Below are positions 21,835 to 30,572 of a stretch of 64,000 nt of DNA, piece after piece. Every line of letters starts with the position of its first letter. The stretch's first letter is position 1. Under the pieces are notes generated by a model. The model had not been told where the DNA came from. It saw only the letters and a list, made by a program, of their open reading frames with translations, and did no database searches. The stretch is from Eunapius fragilis (lineage: Eukaryota; Porifera; Demospongiae; Spongillida; Spongillidae). Location: positions 853,189 through 917,188 of the forward strand of contig OY811976.1 in assembly GCA_963681505.1 (NCBI GenBank). The letters are read 5' to 3'. Made by a program: the position numbers and the translations under genes.

Positions 21835-24800
21835 TGTAGTATCTAACTATATGTGTGTGTATAGATATACTTGTATGCGCATGCGCATGATTCAGATTAC
21901 GCTCTTTCGTGCTAGTCATGGCGTCGTTGTGAGAGTCTCTTAAAACGTAACAGTGGCGACGAGGGTGTACAACTGCAAAATGGAGTCTTCACGCGGCGTA
22001 GAACCTTTTGACCCGACGTTAGAGCAGATTGATGACTATAAAGAACGATTTGACTATTTTTGCATTGCCCATGGTATAGCCGAAGCGAAACAAAAGGCGC
22101 TATTCCTCACAAGGATCGGGCAGACGATGTATTTGAAGCTAAAGACCTGGGTGAGCCCAAAGAAACTTTCTGACCTCTCCCTTGACGAGATAGTGGTCCA
22201 ACTGAAAAGTCAGACCAGTGCTCAAACGGTTGAAATAGCAGAGCGATATCGTTTCTTTAAGCGGCTTCAAAAAGACGGCGAAGGTGTAGTGGAGTACATG
22301 TCTCAGCTGCGCAGCTTGGCGAAGACCTGTAAGTTTGAGGCATATTTGGATACCGCGCTGAGAGATCAATTTGTCTGTGGTCTGAAGGACCAACGCATTC
22401 AACAGGAGCTGCTATGCATATGTGATTTGACGCTAACAAAGGCCTTGGACAAGAGTCGTTCAATGGAAGTTGTTCTTAAAGAGACACAGAGTATACGGGA
22501 GCTAGAAAAGCCGACAGCAGAAGATCAACCTGAGGATGCAGCCGCCCATAGAGTGTTCACCTCCAAGAAGAACAGCTGTTACAGATGTGGGGGGGTGGGC
22601 CACTCGGCATCTTCTTGCTTCCATAAGGATAAAACTTGCAACTCCTGTGGAAAACTGGGCCACTTATCCCGAGTGTGTAGGGGCAAGTTGTCAGCAGGAC
22701 ATCGCAAGGGAGATACCCATCACCCAACTCGAAAAGCACATTTAGTGGAACCAGATGAGGACCTCAGTGACTGCCGAAGCAGTGATGAGGAGACACCAGT
22801 ATGTGTGCATAAGGTTGCCAATAGGAATAGATATCCCAAGCTAACTGCTAAATTGGACATCCATGGGAGTGTAGTGAAATTCGAGATCGATACAGGAGCA
22901 GAAGTATCTACAATTCCAGCAAAAATGTACAGACAAAGGCTGAAGCAAATTACCCTGCAACCAACGTCAGTAGTGCTCCGTCAATACGATGGAACCATCC
23001 TTCCTACCTTGGGGGAGTTGAGAGCAAGGGTTTCGATGAAAAACCAGTCAGCAGAAGGTTGTTTCATCGTTGTGGAGAATGCAGACAAGCAACTTCCTTT
23101 GCTGGGCCGTGATTTGCTGTGTAAGCTTCGTTTGGACTGGTCTAAAATGCTGAGGAGCAATACTGCAGATGATCCCAGGATACACGCCATCCACAGTGTA
23201 AACTTGCTGAACGAGTTCCCAGATGTGATGGATGGAAAGTTGGGATTACTTAAGGGGACCAAGGCTGAAATTCAGCTGAAAGAGAGTACAGTGCCGGTGT
23301 TTTGCAAGTACAGACCAGTGCCTTTCGCATTAAGGGAGCAAGTGGAAGAGATGATAAGGCAACAAGTCAAGGAAGGAGAACTGGAGCCAGTGGAGCGGAG
23401 CGACTGGGCAGCCCCGATTGTCATTGCAAAGAAGAAGGATGGCAATATTCGAATATGTGCGGATTTCAAAATGACTATTAATCCACATCTCTGCTCTAAG
23501 ACTTTTCCCTTACCTACTGTCGATGAAATGTTTTCCACCTTAGCAGGAGGGGAATCTTTCTCAAAGATTGATCTGGCTCGTGCATATAAACAGATGGAGG
23601 TGCTTGAAAGTCATAGACCATTTCTCACGATCAACACACATTTGGGTCTGTTTCGCTACTGCCGGTTACCTTTTGGAGTAGCTACAGCTCCTGCCATGTG
23701 GCAGAAGGCAATGGCAGTAGTGTTGCAAGGATGCAAGAAGGTTGTCTACTACATTGACGATATACTAGTGACCGGAAAAACAAGGCAGCAACATGAACAG
23801 AATTTGCGAGCGGTCTTTCAACGTCTTCAGCAGTATGGGTTACGTGTGAATCTGCCAAAGTGTCGATTTTTCCAAGACTCACTGGAATTTCTGGGCCACA
23901 TCATCTCATCAAAGGGAATTAGGCCAACCAAGGAGAGAGTAGAAGGAATCCAGAATGCTGCCATCCCGCAAAACAAGTCAGAATTAAAGTCCTTTTTGGG
24001 GTTGATGACATATAATGCAAGATTCTTGCCAGCATTAGCTAGTGTGCTTCACCCTTTATACCAATTGCTCAAGAAGGATGAAAAATGGGCATGGACTTCT
24101 AGTCATGAGAAATCCTTTCAAGAAGCTAAGAGGTTGGTGTGTGAGGTTGTTACTTTAGTCCATTACGATGTTGACAAACCTGTAAGGGTATACTGTGACG
24201 CTTCATCATATGGCGTTGGGGCTTGTTTAATGCATGTTATTGGAGGTCAAGAAAAACCGATTGCTTACGCTTCTAGAACATTGTCACAAGCAGAAATGAA
24301 GTATGCTCAAATAGAACGGGAAGCCTTGGCCATTATTTTTGCTGTAAAAAAATTCCATCAGTATGTATATGGCAGAGAGTTTGTGTTGGTTACAGACCAT
24401 AAACCATTGTGCACCATTTTTGGGCATGACAAAGGTATTCCAACACTAGCCGCAGCACGAATGCAGAGATGGGCAATAATATTGGGGGCATATCAATACA
24501 AAATTGAGTATATCCCAGGGGCAGAAAATGTGTGTGCTGACTGCATGTCACGGTTACCAGATCAAACGAAGTTAGCCAAGGGCACTGACATCTTAGCTAT
24601 AGATATATCTTCTTTACCAGTTACTGCTACGGATATTTCTAAGGGCACGAGAAAGGACAAAGATTTGTCAATGGTACTCCAATTTGTTCGACATGGTAAA
24701 TGGCCTTCGTCTTTAGCAGAAAGTTACAAACCGTATCACAGGAGACAGACTGAGTTGAGCTGTCAAGATGATTGTTTGCTGTGGGGTCAACGGGTGATTA

Positions 24801-26272
24801 TACCCACATCTTTGCGCCATAAACTGCTTGAAGAATTACATCAAGGTCATGTGGGTATCAGCAGAATGAAAGCACTAGCAAGGAGCTATATTTGGTGGCC
24901 TGAGCTAGACAAAGATATCGAAGACTTGGCTGCTTCTTGTGATCAATGCAAAAGGGTAGCATCGATGCCTGAGTTGGCACCACGTCACCCTTGGCAGTAT
25001 CCAAGTGCACCATGGGACCGTGTTCATGTGGACTTCGGGGAATGGAATAAGAAACAGTTTTTGGTGATGGTAGATGCTTATAGCAAATGGCCTGAAGTTA
25101 GAGCCATGTCTTCAACGACTGCTCAGCATACCATTGAAGTGATGCAGGACATTTTTGCTACACATGGATTGCCTCGAATCCTGGTCTCCGACAATGGTCC
25201 ACAATTTACATCAAAAGAATTCTCTGAGTACTTGGCACATAATGGTGTCCTTCACAGACGGTCTGCTCCTTATCATCCAGCTACAAACGGACTAGCCGAG
25301 AACATGGTTAAGAACGTCAAACAGTGGCTGTCAAAGCAGAGATGTGAAGTACGGGTTGGAGTTGCCTTGTCTGAATTTTTGCGTACATACCGCAATGTCC
25401 CTCATTCAACCACTGGGAGATCACCTGCTCAAATTCTATTTGGACGTGCTCTTCGTACCCGACTATCCTTTGTCCTACCTTGTATGAGCGAGAGGGTAAA
25501 AGAACAGTTGCAACCACAGGAAGAACTATCCGTACCACGAGTGTTTAGTCAAGGCGCATGTGTGTGGATCAGAGATTTTAGACCAAATGCTCCCTGCAAG
25601 TGGATGCCGGGTACTGTGCTGTCATCAGTGGGTCCATTGCACTATACAGTCAGCACCCAAGGTGGCTTCCAGAGAAAAGCACATATTGATCATTTACAGA
25701 GGCGTTCCGAATCACCGCTACCATCAGACTTCATGGATGTATCGCAGGAGAATGAAGAGGTGATAGAACAGTTAGATCCAGGCATATCAAGGAAGCAGCT
25801 TGCACCATTGCAAGGAAAGACTTGGACAAGGCCCCAATTGGAGAAAGATGCAGCACGCTCTCAGACTGAGACAGAAATTATTCACAATGCAGCACAACAG
25901 GAAATGGCAGATGTTAGAACAGCCAATACCCCGGGATCAGATACCATGCTGTCTGATCCAGGTCAACAGCCATGCACCAACATAGGGAAGACTGCTGAGC
26001 AGCCCAGTGGCGTGGAAAGGTCAGAAACGGGTACCATGGGCACAACTCAAGACAGCCATATGCCACCCCCTAGGAGACACTCTACTAGGCCATCAAAACC
26101 TCCACGACGTCTCATTGAAGAGCTCTGAATGTCTGAACTTAGGGGGGAGGAAACTGTAGTATCTAACTATATGTGTGTGTATAGATATACTTGTATGCGC
26201 ATGCGCATGATTCAGATTACGCTCTTTCGTGCTAGTCATGGCGTCGTTGTGAGAGTCTCTTAAAACGTAACA
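21835..26272 (+). mobile_element. Ty3/gypsy LTR retrotransposon, looks whole
   Basis: Two 118-bp LTRs (21835-21952 and 26155-26272) begin TGTAGTATC and end GTAACA; I see no difference between them. The 5-bp direct repeat GGAGT flanks both sides (21830-21834, 26273-26277), and a purine-rich tract precedes the right LTR. One long frame fills the interior. Identical LTRs and a clean target duplication suggest a recent insertion. It is nested in the CACTA/Plavaka-like element. The LTRs are unusually short for the group. Confidence 0.95.
21980..26128 (+). CDS. Gag-Pol polyprotein of the Ty3/gypsy element
   Basis: A single frame of about 1,382 codons carries, in order, a gag region, two zinc knuckles (about residues 198-229), aspartic protease (about 300), reverse transcriptase (YIDD about 590), RNase H (about 737), and integrase with its HHCC zinc module (about 953) and DDE core (about 1015-1104), then a short C-terminal module and a low-complexity tail. 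Protease-RT-RNase H-integrase is the Ty3/gypsy (Metaviridae) order; it resembles the Mag/K02A2.6-like group of animals (recognition by eye). Gag and pol are in one frame, no envelope is seen. The frame looks whole. Confidence 0.93.
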   Translation: MESSRGVEPFDPTLEQIDDYKERFDYFCIAHGIAEAKQKALFLTRIGQTMYLKLKTWVSPKKLSDLSLDEIVVQLKSQTSAQTVEIAERYRFFKRLQKDGEGVVEYMSQLRSLAKTCKFEAYLDTALRDQFVCGLKDQRIQQELLCICDLTLTKALDKSRSMEVVLKETQSIRELEKPTAEDQPEDAAAHRVFTSKKNSCYRCGGVGHSASSCFHKDKTCNSCGKLGHLSRVCRGKLSAGHRKGDTHHPTRKAHLVEPDEDLSDCRSSDEETPVCVHKVANRNRYPKLTAKLDIHGSVVKFEIDTGAEVSTIPAKMYRQRLKQITLQPTSVVLRQYDGTILPTLGELRARVSMKNQSAEGCFIVVENADKQLPLLGRDLLCKLRLDWSKMLRSNTADDPRIHAIHSVNLLNEFPDVMDGKLGLLKGTKAEIQLKESTVPVFCKYRPVPFALREQVEEMIRQQVKEGELEPVERSDWAAPIVIAKKKDGNIRICADFKMTINPHLCSKTFPLPTVDEMFSTLAGGESFSKIDLARAYKQMEVLESHRPFLTINTHLGLFRYCRLPFGVATAPAMWQKAMAVVLQGCKKVVYYIDDILVTGKTRQQHEQNLRAVFQRLQQYGLRVNLPKCRFFQDSLEFLGHIISSKGIRPTKERVEGIQNAAIPQNKSELKSFLGLMTYNARFLPALASVLHPLYQLLKKDEKWAWTSSHEKSFQEAKRLVCEVVTLVHYDVDKPVRVYCDASSYGVGACLMHVIGGQEKPIAYASRTLSQAEMKYAQIEREALAIIFAVKKFHQYVYGREFVLVTDHKPLCTIFGHDKGIPTLAAARMQRWAIILGAYQYKIEYIPGAENVCADCMSRLPDQTKLAKGTDILAIDISSLPVTATDISKGTRKDKDLSMVLQFVRHGKWPSSLAESYKPYHRRQTELSCQDDCLLWGQRVIIPTSLRHKLLEELHQGHVGISRMKALARSYIWWPELDKDIEDLAASCDQCKRVASMPELAPRHPWQYPSAPWDRVHVDFGEWNKKQFLVMVDAYSKWPEVRAMSSTTAQHTIEVMQDIFATHGLPRILVSDNGPQFTSKEFSEYLAHNGVLHRRSAPYHPATNGLAENMVKNVKQWLSKQRCEVRVGVALSEFLRTYRNVPHSTTGRSPAQILFGRALRTRLSFVLPCMSERVKEQLQPQEELSVPRVFSQGACVWIRDFRPNAPCKWMPGTVLSSVGPLHYTVSTQGGFQRKAHIDHLQRRSESPLPSDFMDVSQENEEVIEQLDPGISRKQLAPLQGKTWTRPQLEKDAARSQTETEIIHNAAQQEMADVRTANTPGSDTMLSDPGQQPCTNIGKTAEQPSGVERSETGTMGTTQDSHMPPPRRHSTRPSKPPRRLIEEL

Positions 26273-26512
26273 GGAGTCGCCCATGAAGTCGATCTGAAAA
26301 GCAGCCGATTCACGTGCGCTATTTCAGATCTGAAGCGACACTACCCCAAGTACGTGAATCACTTACTGCCTATTCACAACCGTTACAAGCCGTAACGGTT
26401 GTGATTCGTTTTTCAAAAGTTGGCCGTGTACCTGCGGTAATCGGGAGGCGGTGGCCCGGTGGTGTAAATGAAGTTTAAAACGTTCTGATACACGTAATCC
26501 GTATGATCACAT

Positions 26513-26532
26513 CAGAGATAATATTATCTCTG
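26513..26532. mobile_element. 20-bp remnant of the CAGAGATAA MITE family
   Basis: The sequence CAGAGATAATATTATCTCTG is just the two MITE termini fused, flanked by the 7-bp direct repeat ATCACAT on both sides (26506-26512, 26533-26539). Confidence 0.75.
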
Positions 26533-26939
26533 ATCACATCATGTCATCAAAATTAATATATACAGTGCAGAACGTTTTGACTTCCTCCTTCAAGCCTGGT
26601 ACTAGTACCTAGATGACGGAGCTCTGGCTAGTAGCCGCCAAGCTCTGTGCTGTGGGTCTTACGTTTGATTGAGGAGATGCGGCCCAGCCCTGGACCTACA
26701 TCTGTACATGTAAACTTGGCCAAGTGTGAGTTATTCAGTAGAAAGGGCAACACCTCGTTCCCACCTGATGTCAGGTGCTCACTCCTGGCCCAACTTTGAT
26801 ATCCTCAGTGCACCAATAGGTGATTACTTCCACTGTTCTAAGTTTATTGTGGTAAGTGTGCAGAGACCAGGAAGTTGCTGTCAGATGTGGCTACTGTTGA
26901 TCTCCATGTAGCAGTTACCCTGTTGCACATGTGAGCCAG

Positions 26940-26989
26940 GCATCAGATGCTCTGAGGTCCCTTGACAAGGGACCTCAGAGCATCTGATG
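26940..26989. repeat. Near-perfect 50-bp palindrome
   Basis: CATCAGATGCTCTGAGGTCC is followed within a few bases by its exact reverse complement. It could be a tiny foldback element. Confidence 0.85.
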
Positions 26990-27008
26990 TCAGGCTCGAT
27001 CACCATAT

Positions 27009-27103
27009 CATGCCCCCATTGGGAACTTCAATAGTAGCTGTGCAATCGTTGGACAGTCCAATGGTTGGACAGCTACTATTGAAGTTCCCAATGAGGGCAT
27101 GGT
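27009..27103. repeat. Foldback element
   Basis: Arms (from CATGCCCCCATTGGGAACTT, and inverted AAGTTCCCAATGAGGGCATG) of about 35 bp flank a centre that itself holds inverted copies of TTGGACAG-like sequence. Confidence 0.8.
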
Positions 27104-27569
27104 GCCAGACACAGCTTGGACTGAAATGTTGTGGTCTAGGCCTTCCCTCTATGTTGCTACATGCTGCTGCCGCCTTCATTACAATTTGTGGATGCGTGTG
27201 ACTTGAAAATTAATTGCATCGTGTTGGCCTGAAGGATTAGGATTGGTGTCACGTGTTGGCCTGAGAGTTAGTGGTCGCGTGTTGGCATGGATGGTAAGGG
27301 TGGTGTGTGGCTTAACAGGCAAGGTACAACTTCATGTGTTGGGTAAGGTACAGCAAAGGGTGTGCGTCTTTTACCCGTTCTTTGGTGACTCTAGTGGATG
27401 CAGTGATGACAATGGCGTGCACAACAGATGATGCACCCAAATATTGTGAAGTGTCATTGGGGAAGGAAGCGTGCATGATATAGGAGAGGTTGAGGTAGTG
27501 GGGATGTGGTTTTAACGAAGGAGGGTGACGTGGTGGACCATGGAGGAGTGGGGAGGAGGGTGACATGGT

Positions 27570-28891
27570 CAGGCCCGTAGGCTGGGGGGGTTCCCTGGGT
27601 TCCCGGGAACCCTCCCGCATGTCACGGATTAGTTCCGGCCACCCTACTCCAAGATTAATTTTTATCATCCACTTTAACCAATTTAACCCCTAGGGGTATT
27701 AAATAATATATTTGTTGTTCTTATAACTTAATTTGCATATCTTCCGTTGAACGGTTTCGCCAAAATATACACAGGGGGAAATAAATCATGTTCCGGACCT
27801 TTGGTTTATCCTATCCACTTTGGGATCTGTTACATCAAATGCCTAAGTCAACAGTGAATACATTTGATGGAACAGATCCCAAGGCTGATAGGATAAAACC
27901 CAAGGTCAGGAACACGATTTTTTCCCCATGTGATATACGCGCACTTGCCTCTATTGCCACTTAGGCTTAACTAGCACTGCTCACTACTGCTTACTCCGTT
28001 GTTTTTGTTTTTGATATAAAAAGGCCGGAACAGAGGGAAAGAGAACGCAATTGATCTGCTAAATTGTGCAAGTCAAGTCTCTTGACAGCTTTTTCCTTTC
28101 CAAGAAACGGAAAATGGCTGAAAAATGTACCAAAAGTGCAGCGGCTTTCACTTTGCCAGAAGGCGAAGCTACTGACTCCAATAGTGGTTTGCAATTGCCT
28201 GATGACGATCAATTAAGGTTTACAGAATGTCGATCAAGGGACACGGAATGTTGACCAATTAAAGGACACAGAAACTCCAAGTGAAGTCAGTACTGGATGA
28301 AGATTTAGATAGTGAGCGCCTTCAAAATAGATATGTCTAAACGGAGTCACACTTCCTTCAAAGCACTGCAGATGACATTGGAAGGCTCGTAAATGACCAT
28401 TTATCTCCCAGTGAAGTTACACAAGCTATAGGGCGACTACTATCAGGAGAGAACGGTGTTGTGTCACTTTTTGGTCCTATCACATCCATCGATTTGGAGC
28501 CAGAAAATGATTGTCTGCAGCAAGCTGAATGGGAGATCAAAGCATTGCATGTCGAGCTCTGCCCAGATAAGATCCATGCATACTAAAGAAAAGTACATAT
28601 ATTATTTATGACTGAATTGCAAACTTCATAATGCATGTGTTATAAACTAGATCGTGGTTTTTCATGCATGGGTCTTCTGGCTAGAGATACAATAATTGCA
28701 CATAAACTCTACTTTCATATCAGTATCGGCTGCGTACACAAAGTGCATCCACCGCTGGTGTGTCCTGTGTGTGAGAGCGGGAGGAGGGGTTGTTTACGGG
28801 ATTCAGGTAGTTTTATGCATAATAAAAGTTCCAGGTTTAATGATTAAGGAACCCCCCCCCCCCCCCAGTTTAAAACCAGCCTAAGGGCCTG
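27570..28891 (+). mobile_element. hAT-like transposon remnant
   Basis: Left end CAGGCCCGTAGGCTGGGGGG and right end, inverted, CAGGCCCTTAGGCTGG match as terminal repeats. It is flanked by ATGGT on both sides, and joining the flanks restores the surrounding minisatellite unit (TGACATGGTGGACC). A basic N-terminal peptide (KSLDSFFLSKKRKM) at 28075-28118 resembles the start of BED/TTF-type hAT transposases; a second coding fossil (28368-28585: LSPSEVTQAIGRLLSGENG) is unassigned. A 5-bp rather than 8-bp duplication is atypical of hAT. A foldback sits inside (27788-27922). Confidence 0.6.
27788..27922. repeat. Foldback element inside the hAT-like remnant
   Basis: Arms of about 55 bp: CATGTTCCGGACCTTTGGTT...CAAATG and its inverse CATTTGATGGAACAGATCCC...GGAACACG, separated by about 25 bp. 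Confidence 0.85.
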
Positions 28892-29329
28892 ATGGTGGAC
28901 CATGGAGGAGTGAGGGAGGAGGGTGACATGGTGGACCATGAGGGAGGAGTGAGAGAGGAGCATAACATGGTGGACCATGAGGGAGGGGTGATTAAGGAGG
29001 GTGACATGGTGGACCATGAGGGAGGGGTGATTTAGGAGGGTGACATGGTGGGCCGTGAGGGAGGAGGGTGACATGGTGGACCATGAGGGAGGGGTGAGGG
29101 AGGAGGGTGACATGGTGGACCGTGAGGGAGGGGTGAGGGAGGAGGGTGACATGGTGGACAAGGAGGGAGGGCTGAGGGAGGAGGGTGATATGGTGGACAA
29201 TGAGGGAGGGGTGTTGCCCAGTTAGGACGGGGGGTATACGGAATGGAGTTTTCATTTCACATACCAGGATCCTAGATCAAATTCACATACATGTATATAC
29301 AATAATCAAGTAAGCCCATGAGCAGCACC

Positions 29330-29448
29330 TACAAAATTTCATACATAACAAGTTATTCATTACCAAATAAAAAAGCCATTTATTGATCTTGGCTCATTAC
29401 GTTCAATATTATGCAGTAAGTTGAGCCACTAGGAGAGAGAGAAAATGT
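29330..29448 (+). repeat. Boundary module of the 26-bp arrays (copy 1, partial)
   Basis: Contains CATAACAAGTTATTCATTAC, an A-rich tract, GATCTTGGCTCATTA and AAGTTGAGCCACTAGGAGAG, ending AAAATGTATGG where the first 26-bp array starts. Related copies at 30049-30172, 30443-30572 and 34405-34535 also separate arrays. Confidence 0.88.
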
Positions 29449-30048
29449 ATGGTACAATGGAGGGAACACCAAACATGGTATAATGGAGGGAATACCAAAC
29501 ATGGTACAATGGAGGGAACACCAAACATGGTACAATGGAGGGAACACCAAACATGGTACAATGGAGGGAACACCAAACATGGTACAATGGAGGGAACACC
29601 AAACATGGCACAATGGAGGGAACACCAAACATGGTACAATGGAGGGAACACCAAACATGGTACAATGGAGGGAACACCAAACATGGTACAATGGAAGGAA
29701 CACCAAACATGGTACAATGGAGGGAACACCAAACATGGTACAATGGAGGGAACACCAAACATGGTACAATGGACAAAACACCAAACATGGTACAATGGAG
29801 GGAACACCAAACATGGTACAATGGAGGGAACACCAAACATGGTACAATGGAGGGAACACCAAACATGGTACAATGGAGGGAACACCAAACATGGTACAAT
29901 GGAGGGAACACCAAACATGGTACAATGGAGGGAACACCGAACATGGTACAATGGAGGGAACACCAAACATGGTACAATGGAGGGAACACCAAACATGGTA
30001 CAATGGAGTGAACACCAAACATGGTACAATGGAGGGAACAGCAAACAT
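29449..30048. repeat. 26-bp minisatellite, array 1
   Basis: About 23 copies of a 26-bp unit (core CACCAAACATGGTACAATGG plus AGGGAA). Three units make 78 bp, so nearly all reading frames stay open; the long frames on both strands are by-products. Confidence 0.97.
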
Positions 30049-30172
30049 GCAACTACAAACACATTTTGTACATAACAAGTTATTCATTACCAAAAAAAAA
30101 ATCGATCTTGGTTCATTATATTCAATTAATTTTACGCAGTAAGTTGAGCCACTAGGAGAGAGAGAAAATGTA
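30049..30172 (+). repeat. Boundary module between 26-bp arrays (copy 2)
   Basis: About 124 bp: CAACTACAAACACATTTTGT, CATAACAAGTTATTCATTAC, an A run, GATCTTGGTTCATTATATTC and GAGCCACTAGGAGAGAGAG. Confidence 0.9.
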
Positions 30173-30442
30173 TGGTATAATGGAGGGAATACCAAACATG
30201 GTACAATGGAGGGAACACCAAACATGGTACAATGGAGGGAACACCAAACATGGTACAATGGAGGGAACACCAAACATGGTACAATGGAGGGAACACCAAC
30301 AATGGTACAATGGAGGGAACACCAAATATGGTACAATGGAGGGAACACCAAACATGGTACAATGGAGGGAACACCAAACATGGTACAATGGAGGGAACAC
30401 CAAACATGGTACAATGGAGTGAACACCAAACATGGTAGGAAC
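30173..30442. repeat. 26-bp minisatellite, array 2
   Basis: About 10 copies of the 26-bp unit between two boundary modules. Includes the variant ACCAACAATGGTACAATGG that recurs in array 3. Confidence 0.95.
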
Positions 30443-30572
30443 AGCAAACATGGCAACTACAAACACATTTTGTACATAACAAGTTATTCATTACCAAAAA
30501 AAAAAATCGATCTTGGTTCATTATATTCAATTAATTTTACGCAGTAAGTTGAGCCACTAGGAGAGAGAGAAA
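30443..30572 (+). repeat. Boundary module between 26-bp arrays (copy 3)
   Basis: Nearly identical to copies 2 and 4, differing by single bases and by A-run length. Confidence 0.9.

Larger units (their letters stand above)
18641..26428 (+). mobile_element. CACTA/Plavaka-like transposon with nested retrotransposon
   Basis: Candidate ends are CACAGCCAGCTTTT and, inverted at the right, CACGGCCAACTTTT, both followed by AACGAATCAC, with a TA dinucleotide on each side (18639-18640, 26429-26430). A decayed transposase lies at 20281-21770. A Ty3/gypsy element occupies 21835-26272 near the right end; without it the transposon is about 3.35 kb. Direct repeats (CTTCAAAATGAATCGGTTGT) occur at about 18813 and 18870. 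The left end is only 16 bp upstream of the DOMON start codon. End assignment is by eye. Confidence 0.6.
26429..27514. other. Sequence without recognised gene, with two adjacent hairpins
   Basis: No exon is recognised. It holds a 20-bp MITE remnant (26513-26532) and two near-perfect foldbacks (26940-26989 and 27009-27103), listed separately. If the transposon at 18641-26428 were absent, its first bases would be the upstream flank of the DOMON gene. Confidence 0.5.
27515..29215. repeat. G-rich minisatellite split by an hAT-like element
   Basis: Units of about 39 bp (core GGAGGGTGACATGGTGGACC) lie at about 27515-27569 and 28892-29215. The element at 27570-28891 interrupts the array. The array consists of GGAGG and CATGG words. 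Confidence 0.85.

Noticed and set aside
28635-28884. Open frames near 28.7 kb
   Set aside because: Inside the hAT-like remnant, overlapping in two frames, without recognisable motifs.
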